The notes under the pieces were generated by a model. That model worked only from the letters and a program-made list of their open reading frames with translations, was not told where the DNA came from and searched no databases. Shown here piece after piece: positions 56,816 to 64,000 of a DNA stretch of 64,000 nt (position 1 is its first letter; each line of letters opens with the position of its first letter). Made by a program: the position numbers and the translations under genes. The stretch comes from Agapanthus africanus (lineage: Eukaryota; Streptophyta; Magnoliopsida; Asparagales; Amaryllidaceae), in NCBI GenBank assembly GCA_030015575.1, contig JASDDO010000016.1, forward strand, positions 67,453,396 through 67,517,395. Reading direction: 5' to 3'.

Positions 56816-59800
56816 ATGGTAGGATCCCTAGTTGCAGCCAGTCGTACACCGAGGCCGGATGACGCACCTACTACATCCCAGACTGCTATGATACCTGCTC
56901 TTACTACTACCGCCGTGACCATCCCGGTTTCACTACAGGATTTCATGAGGCTGAGACCTCCAGTATTCACCGGCACCGAGGCAGCGGAGGACCCACAGAC
57001 GTTCCTTGACAGTTTAGCTAGGATCTGCCGTTTGTTGAGATGTTCGGACGATCGATGGGTAGAGCTTGCAAGTTTCCGACTAGAGGGTCTCGCGCAGACA
57101 TGGTGGGAGTCAGTCTTGAGAGGTCGAGCTGCAGGTCTACCGCCTATGACTTGGGCCGAGTTTACAGCGGTCTTTCTAGCTCGTTTCCTCCCAGAGAGCG
57201 TTCGTGACGCCAGAGCTCGTAGCTTTGAGGCCTTAGTCAAGACACCTGGGATGACGGTGTCTGAGTATGACATCCAGTTTACACAGTTATCCCGATATGC
57301 TCCGTATTTGGTGGATACCGAAGAGAAGATGGTGAAGAGGTTCGTACAGGGACTTGATGCCCAGCTATATCTTGCCATTGGCGTCCAGCACTACGACACT
57401 TATTCAGCTGCTATGGATACGGCATTACGGATGGAGGCACGCATATCACAGACTTCGGCCGTTTCTGGGCCGAAGAGGATTCGCACCGATGTACCGTCTC
57501 AGAGGCAGCGCGCCAGATTCTTTCCGAGAGATAGGCCTGGCAGGGGATTTGGACGGGGTCAGTTATATAGTTTATATCCCCAGGGACAGCAGCCGTCGCC
57601 AGGATGTTTTGGGTGCGGGAGTCCGCACTATCTTGTCGGAGACTGTCCGGCGAGACGACAGGGAGCAGCGACAGTTCCGCATGTGACCCTACCACCATCA
57701 CCACCCCCTCCTCAACGAGCCCTACTTCCTACCACCGGCGATGCTCCACGCCAATTAGGTGCACCCAGAGGCCGTGGACGCGGCGGTCCTGTTCAGAGAG
57801 GACGAGGAGGCAGAGGCCGAGGTCGAGGTCAGCCCGCTATCGGTGGAGGACAGGCCCGAGTATTTGCCTTGACACCGCAGGATGCGCAGGCATCCAATGC
57901 CGTTGTGACAGGTACCTTGCCAGTTTGTTCTTTAGATGCACGGGTATTATTCGACCCAGGTTCCACACATTCATACGTCTCTACACACTTTGCACCGATG
58001 TTGGGCCGTGAGTCGTCGTCGTTAGATCATCCGCTTGTTGTTGTTACTCCGGTAGGCGAGTCGTTTGTCGCTCGTTTTGTATTTCGATTGTGTTCCGTTA
58101 GTATCGGGGAGAGGGATTCATCGGTTGATTTGATTCTCCTCGATATGTTGGACTTTGATGTGCTTCTGGGCATGGATTGGCTAGCCACTTGTTATGCTTC
58201 GGTGGACTGCCGTGAGAAGGCAGTCATATTTAGCTTTCCGGGAGAGCCAGTCCTTGTTATTCAGGGAGACCGCAGCGTCACCCTTCCCAGCTTGATTTCG
58301 TTTCTTCGCGCTGGTCAGCTCTTGCGGAAGGGATGTCAGGGATTCTTAGCGTATATTTATGATACTCGAGCTGCAGAGGTTCCGTTGGACCGGGTCCCGG
58401 TTGTTTATGAGTTCCCTGATGTTTTCCCTGATGAGCTACCTGGGCTACCACCTGAGCGCGATGTTGAGTTCTGCATTGATTTGATTCCCGGCTCGGGGCC
58501 TATTTCTATACCGCCTTATCGGATGGCCCCGGCAGAGCTTCGTGAGCTGAAGGATCAGTTGCAGGATTTGTTAGATAAGGGGCTTATTCGACCTAGTGTT
58601 TCTCCGTGGGGTGCTCCGGTCCTGTTTGTCAAGAAGAAGGATGGAAGTTTGCGCTTATGTATCGACTACCGCCAGCTGAACAAAGTTACCGTTCGCAACA
58701 GATATCCGTTGCCATGCATTGATGATTTGTTCGACCAGCTTCAGGGTGAGGGATATTTTTCGAGGATCGACTTGCGATCAGGATACCATCAGCTGCGAGT
58801 TCGACAGGAGGATATACCGAGGACAGCTTTCCGCACGCGCTACGGCCACTACGAGTTTTTGGTGATGTCGTTCGGACTCACCAACGCCCCAGCAGCATTC
58901 ATGGATTTGATGAACCGTACATTCAGGCCGTATCTTGACTTGTTCATCATCGTGTTTATCGACGATATCTTAGTGTACTCCCGGAGCAGAGAGGAGCACG
59001 AGCAGCACTTGCCGATTACGTTACAGACTCTGAGGGAGCACCAGCTGTTCGCAAAGTTCTCCAAGTGTGCATTCTGGCTGGACAGCGTCGGATTCTTGGG
59101 TCACGTGGTTACGAGAGACGGCATATGTGTGGACCCGAAGAAGATTGAGGCTGTTCAACAGTGGCCCCGACCTACATCGGTTACTGAGATCCGTAGTTTT
59201 CTAGGCCTGGCGGGCTACTACAGGCGTTTTGTTCAGGACTTCTCCCGTATAGCTGCACCTTTGACCGGTTTGACCCGGAAGGGAGTTCCTTTCGTTTGGA
59301 CAGAGGAGTGCGAGCGCAGTTTTCAGCAGCTACTGACTTGTTTGACTACGGCACCGGTATTATCTTTGCCTTCGGGATCAGGCGGATTTGTGGTCTACTG
59401 TGATGCTTCGCGAGTGGGGTTAGGATGCGTATTGATGCAGCATGGCCGGATGATCGCTTATGCTTCTCGGCAGTTGAAGAAGCATGAACAGAACTACCCC
59501 ACTCACGATTTGGAGATGGCTGCAGTGGTCTTTGCATTGAAGATTTGGCGACATTACCTATATGGAGAGTCGTGCCAAATATTCACAGATCACAAGAGCT
59601 TAAAATACATATTTCAGCAGCGAGACCTGAACCTCAGACAGCGTCGTTGGATGGAGTTGGTGAAAGACTACGACTGCGAGATCTTATATCACCCAAGTAA
59701 GGCGAATGTGGTGGCAGATGCTTTGAGCAGGAGGCCCGGGGGTAGTCTATCGTGTTTGCGCGCAGTGCAGAGGCAGTCGTCAGCAGATTGGCAGATGTTA

Positions 59801-59833
59801 TGCGACAGCCGAGTTGAGTTCGAGTTCACTTAG
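56816..59833 (+). pseudogene. Element A gag-protease-RT-RNase H polyprotein
   Basis: 1005 codons are open. The gag domain spans about residues 40-215 ([49 protein letters not shown]). A zinc-knuckle-like [14 protein letters not shown] lies near 263-276, with histidine one place earlier than in CX2CX4HX4C and tyrosine at the usual histidine site. Arginine/glycine-rich repeats follow. Protease [12 protein letters not shown] is near 378. RT (about 570-760) has [34 protein letters not shown] and an intact FIDDILVYS. RNase H (about 855-980) has [22 protein letters not shown] and VVADALSRR. The frame stops at TAG 59831-59833, after which the same frame continues into integrase. Confidence 0.92.
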
Positions 59834-60721
59834 ACAGGGGGACAGCTCGCGCATGTTCGTGCACGCCCACAGTTGCTTGACCGTATATATGAGGCACAGC
59901 GCAGTGATGACCGTTGCTCAGAGATCATGGCCCAGATGAGACAGGGCAGATTTTCTGAGTTCGTGATTTACGATCAGGGGATTTTACGCTATGGATCTAT
60001 ACTGTGCGTACCAGATGCTGATGGATTGTGGTGTGACATTCTTGAGGAGGCACACCGATCAGTGTATAGTGTCCACCCCGGTTCCACCAAGATGTACCAT
60101 GATATGAGAGAGACCTACTGGTGGGACGGGATGAAGTGGGACATTGCAGAGTTTGTATCGAGATGCCTGACTTGTCAGCAAGTCATGACCGAGCACCAGA
60201 GGCCCGCAGGAGAGCTACGGCCGTTACCCATTCCGGAGTGGAAATGGGAGCAGATTTCGATGGATTTCGTTGTAGGTCTACCCAGGACCAGTCGAGGGTA
60301 TGACTCCATCTGGGTGATCGTAGATCGATTAACGAAAGCGGCTCACTTCCTGCCAGTGAAGACGACTTTCAGCTTCGCTCAGTATGCCCAGCTTTACATC
60401 GACGAGATCGTGCGGTTGCATGGCGTACCGACTTGTATCGTGTCAGATCGAGGTACCCAGTTCACCAGCCGACTTTGGCAGAGACTTCAGGAGGATTTGG
60501 GCACTCGTTTGAGCTTCAGCACAGCGTTTCATCCGCAGACCGACGGACAGTCAGAGCGGACCATTCAGACTCTCGAGGACATGCTCAGAGCGTGCGTTTT
60601 AGACTTCGGCGGTAGCTGGGATCGTCATTTACCTCTAGTGGAGTTCTCCTACAACAACAGCTTCCAGGATACTATTCAGATGGCACCTTTCGAGGCATTG
60701 TATGGGAGGAGATGTAGATAG
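59834..60721 (+). pseudogene. Element A integrase
   Basis: It is in the same frame as RT-RNase H. The zinc-binding part ([19 protein letters not shown] ... [12 protein letters not shown]) is followed by the catalytic core, with D in [11 protein letters not shown] in IVSDRGTQF and E in [14 protein letters not shown]. All three acidic residues are intact. Other family motifs are [12 protein letters not shown] and [11 protein letters not shown]. The core ends at YGRRCR followed by TAG (60719-60721), in a position where related proteins read YGRRCRSPVCW. There is no ATG at the beginning, because it is a segment of the polyprotein and not a separate gene. Confidence 0.92.
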
Positions 60722-61366
60722 CCCGTCTGTTGGACAGAGCTCAGCGAGAGCAGTATTTTGGGGCCGCAGCTTGTTGAGAAGACGACAGCGAAGATACAGT
60801 TGATCCGAGACCGAATGAGAGCGGCTCAGAGTAGGCAGAAATCGTATGCAGACAGGCGCCGTTGCAGACTAGAGTTCGCAGTTGGCGACCATGTTTTTCT
60901 AAGAGTCTCTCCGATGAAGGGCGTGATGCGTTTTGGGCGAAAGGGGAAGCTTAGCCCTAGATTCGTAGGTTCCTTCGAGATCCTCAAGCGTGTCGGCGCT
61001 GTTGCATATCGTTTGGCCCTTCCACCCAGCTTTCCCGATGTTCACCCCGTCTTCCATGTTTCGATGCTCCGCAAGTACCTTCACGACCCTTCGCATGCTA
61101 TTCAACACCCGACAGTCCAGCTAGAGCGCGACATTTCTTTTGCAGAGCAGCCGGTGGCTATCCTGGATCGGCAGGTGAAGAAGTTGAGATTGAAAGTTAT
61201 ACCGACCGTCAAGGTCCTTTGGCGTGGCCCGAGCAGCGAGGAGGTCACCTGGGAGACCGAGGGCGAGATGAGGAAGAAATATCCCCATCTCTTTGAAGGT
61301 ATGCGTAGTTATATTTTTAAATTCGGGGACCGAATTTCTTTAAGGGGGAAGATTGTAGCGCCTTGA
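60722..61366 (+). pseudogene. Element A integrase C-terminus with chromodomain
   Basis: The same frame resumes with PVCWTELSES and ILGPQLVEKTTAKIQLIRDR. It passes a GPF-like module (LSPRFVGSFEIL, serine in place of the usual proline) and HPVFHVSMLRKYLHDP. It ends in a chromodomain of about 50 residues (ILDRQVKKLRLKVIPTVKVL, WRGPSSEEVTWETEGEMRKK). Chromodomains direct chromovirus integration toward marked chromatin. The frame runs through the polypurine tract and stops 13 bases inside the 3' LTR. Confidence 0.9.
61324..61353 (+). other. Element A polypurine tract and upstream block
   Basis: CGGGGACCGAATTTCTTTAA and then GGGGGAAGAT lead directly into TGTAGCGCC. The first 20 bases are identical in C. 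The block also encodes the last codons of pol. Confidence 0.87.
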
Positions 61367-64000
61367 AATGTCGTTTTGGTGTTTTCCTGAAAATCGGTGA
61401 AAATTCGGTATTTTTCCGAAAACCGTCATTTTTGTTATTTTGCAGTTTAGGACTAATTATACCTAATTTTGATAGGTAATTGCTAGTTTTTAGTAGCAAA
61501 TGAGTTACTTATGAAATTCTGGTCGTTTAAAAATTTTCCCTAATTTTTCAATTTTTAATATTATTTTAAGCCGGTAAGAAAATACATTAAATTAGCGATA
61601 AATACAAATTTAAATGGGCTAAATTTAAGTTTTAAAATCATGTTAATTAAAATCTAGTTGTAATATAAATTTTTAGTATTTTATTTTAAGTTTTAACTAA
61701 TTTTTATTATGGAAAACGAAATTTATTGAATTTTAAGCTTAAACTTGCAATTTTGGACTTGTAGGGGGGTCTTTTTGCATGGGATTCTTTTTGTAACCTC
61801 TCACACTCATCCTCACTCCATCATGGCCGGACCCACCTTGGCAGCAGCCCATTCCCCCCCTCTATTTGACTTCAACTATTGTGATTGAATGGTTTTGAAT
61901 AGGATTAAAATATAGTAATTTGGGTATGGGTTTTTAGTGAGATATGAGGGCTTTGACTTTGGATTTTTCTCTCACAATTTCCCCACAACTCCCCACTTCC
62001 CTCCTCTGGCCGAGAGCTTCCCAGGTGCTGCCCCCAATTTCCCTTCTCTTTTTCCTTCCAAAATTCATCACAATTCCATCAAAATTCAACAAAAATCCAT
62101 AGATTTCTTCACAAATTCAACACAAAACCCTATTCTATCCCTTCTCAAGCCTAAATTGGTTTAAATTTTGGAGAAAAGAGGCAACTTTGGAGGCTAAGTG
62201 CAAGAGGTTCAAAGCATGTGAGGTGAAAATTCTAATCTAATTGTTATTTGTAGTTAAAGGGTGCTAATTAGGACTTGCATGTTGTGTTATTGTTAAAATT
62301 ATAGCTAAATCCTAATCTAGTTTTTTCTAGTTCTTGGTTTGAAATTAAATTAGGGTTTAGAACACCATTATGAGATTAATTAAGTTATTTTGTTATCTAG
62401 TTATTATACAAACCTAATTTAAGAGATTACTTTGCTTATGTGGGCATCGATATGTGTTAATTTATGTTGTTCATGTGTGAAATTGGATTTAATTGCTAAT
62501 TACAAAAAAATCAAGAAAGGGTTGTTTATGGAAAAATATGATTTGAAGCATTGTAATGTGTTATAATTAAAGTGATTGTGGTTAACTAGTTATGCGGTTA
62601 CTTGTTATGCTAGGTTGTAATCCCTTTTGTCGCAAAATGGCGATGTTGCGCCGATTTGTGGAATGTTGGTGCTTGCTTGTCTTACTAAATTTTGTGGTGA
62701 TGTATGTGCGACATCGTGATGTTATATTTTTGGCACATCCTATGACTTTTAGGATGTGTGAGTACGGATTTATGAGTGGGCAGGTTTTAGCTTTGCCGGG
62801 CGACCAAATCGACGATTTTAGTTAGTTTTTGCGATTTTCACGTGTGTTCCGCGCACCTCGTGCACGTTGTACCTAGCTTGTGAACTATGGTATTTTCGTT
62901 TGGGATTTGCGTCGTTCTTGATATGTAACCTTATGTTTGTATTGATGTAAATTCTAGGTTGGGTCGCGGAGACGTCAGACGCGGCACGAAAGGGGAAAGC
63001 GGTGATTGGACGTGACTAGCTAGGGATTCCGGTGAGTAGATGTAACATCTACGAGGGACTATCGTTGGATGGCGCAAGTCGCCCGAAGGTTTTAGTAGCT
63101 TAAAAAGATTCTTAGTAATGTTAGTAATTAGGGGTGTAATACTTGTATGATTATTTGCTACATTCATACTTTATATTGACATACATATACGAACCCATTC
63201 TATAGGACACCTACACCATTGCCAGGGTTTTTATATGCAGCACGAGCACTATTCATGCTTACACACATACCCTGGTAATTGCCATGCCACCACACTAGAT
63301 AACCTATAATTTGAAACCTTTTTCTCTAATTGATACTTAAATTTGTGCTATTGCCTTTAATTCCTTAAAATGAAATCGTAGGATTGCTATTCATGTGCAT
63401 GTACCTCATCATATTATTTGTTCATGCCTAGTCTATTAATCACACATTGCAACTTGATTATTGATACCATATGCATTTATTATCATTGACATATGCACTT
63501 ATGAGGATTTCTTGAGATTTTATGATATTCTGGATTTCGGGGGAAAGCCGCAAAATTTCTAAACTTATTATATTTTTTTTAAAATATGTAAATTGCGGTT
63601 TTCTAGTGATTTAAGTGTCGTCCACCATGAGTTTGCTGTGGTTTTCGAGACCCGTTTCGAGGAGTTGGATGAACCATCTCGGGTACATGGTGGGCCCGGT
63701 AAGGTACCCCGGGGCAAGAAGCTCGTGTTGTTGACGATGAGCCTGGCAGGGGATGGATTACCTACCGGTGACTGTTTGGGATGGCGGATATCCAGAGGAT
63801 ACCGACCGTGGCCGCGAGATGATGAGATATTGATATTGAGATGGGTCAGCCGGATGGCTGAGGCCAGAGATACTATGACATGGATATATGAGATTTGTGA
63901 TAGTTTTGAGGTGTCGTTGCTGGACACAGGTTCTTGTTGATTCTATTGGTATTGTGCTGGTATTTCAAAAGAGGTTCCTAAGGGAAAAACATGATTCTTA
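61354..64000 (+). mobile_element. Element A 3' LTR (2647 bp in window)
   Basis: It starts TGTAGCGCCTTGAAATG. It is uninterrupted, so it shows the empty site of B at about 62516-62523. From the 5' copy it should extend about 0.8 kb past the window. Divergence from the 5' LTR is clearly greater than between the LTRs of C, D or F, consistent with A being older. Confidence 0.92.

Larger units (their letters stand above)
7636..64000 (+). mobile_element. Element A: Tekay/Del-like chromovirus carrying nested element B
   Basis: The 5' LTR starts TGTAGCGCCTTGAAATG at 7636, is interrupted by B at 8805-54084, resumes at 54090 and ends CGGGTCGTGACA at 56377. The 3' LTR starts with the same bases at 61354 and runs off the window. 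The reconstructed 5' LTR is about 3.46 kb and the internal region about 4.98 kb. The pol order RT-RNase H-integrase-chromodomain defines a Ty3/gypsy chromovirus. The left flank ends ggtat (7631-7635), which predicts the TSD outside the window. Confidence 0.92.

Noticed and set aside
59873-61366. Integrase as two separate genes
   Set aside because: There is no ATG at either start. Both segments are in frame with the upstream polyprotein and are separated only by stops.
1-64000. Host gene exons between elements
   Set aside because: All sequence is accounted for by LTRs or element interiors, and no frame resembles a host protein.

Overview
This window is plant nuclear DNA made almost entirely of LTR retrotransposons inserted into one another. 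I find no host gene, rRNA or tRNA gene, and nothing bacterial. The plant assignment rests on a Tat-type Ty3/gypsy element with a second, plant-type RNase H domain, on Tekay/Del-like chromovirus pol genes, and on Ty1/copia elements primed by initiator-tRNA-Met sequences. The species cannot be told from the sequence.

Seven elements can be separated from their TG...CA termini, primer sites, polypurine tracts and target-site duplications (TSDs). I label them A-G. E (835-7635, minus) is an old decayed Ty1/copia element. G (1-834, plus) is the 3' end of a gypsy-type LTR inserted inside E's reverse transcriptase. A (7636 to beyond 64000, plus) is a Tekay/Del-like chromovirus inserted in E's LTR. B (8805-54084, minus, TSD aaggg) is a Tat-lineage gypsy element inserted in A's 5' LTR. 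C (10068-31258, minus, TSD aaaac) is a non-autonomous element with two 4126-bp LTRs, inserted in B's 3' LTR. D (16764-26432, minus, TSD cttcg) is a decayed copia element inserted in C's internal region. F (35726-45947, minus, TSD acgac) is a second decayed copia element, inserted in B's pol. The order of insertion is therefore E, then G and A, then B, then C and F, with D after C: five levels deep.

Coding capacity. A has gag, protease, RT, RNase H, integrase and a chromodomain in one frame on the plus strand, broken by a gag frameshift and three stops. B has, on the minus strand, an extra ORF before gag, then gag, and a pol cut in two by F. E has gag, protease, integrase and half an RT, all damaged. 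C, D and F encode nothing intact. C still shares its primer-proximal leader and its polypurine block with A. D and F share a 2.3-kb untranslated leader with E. These shared cis-acting sequences suggest that non-autonomous elements were mobilised by related autonomous ones.

Non-coding signals of most interest are: a 34-bp box identical in the otherwise diverged LTRs of A, C and G; a two-part RNA stem-loop kept in the leaders of E, D and F; a G-box/ABRE-like tandem array in B's LTRs that differs in copy number between the pair; a 30-bp tandem array in B's 3' untranslated region; and a ~145-bp module shared by the copia element E and the gypsy-type element C.
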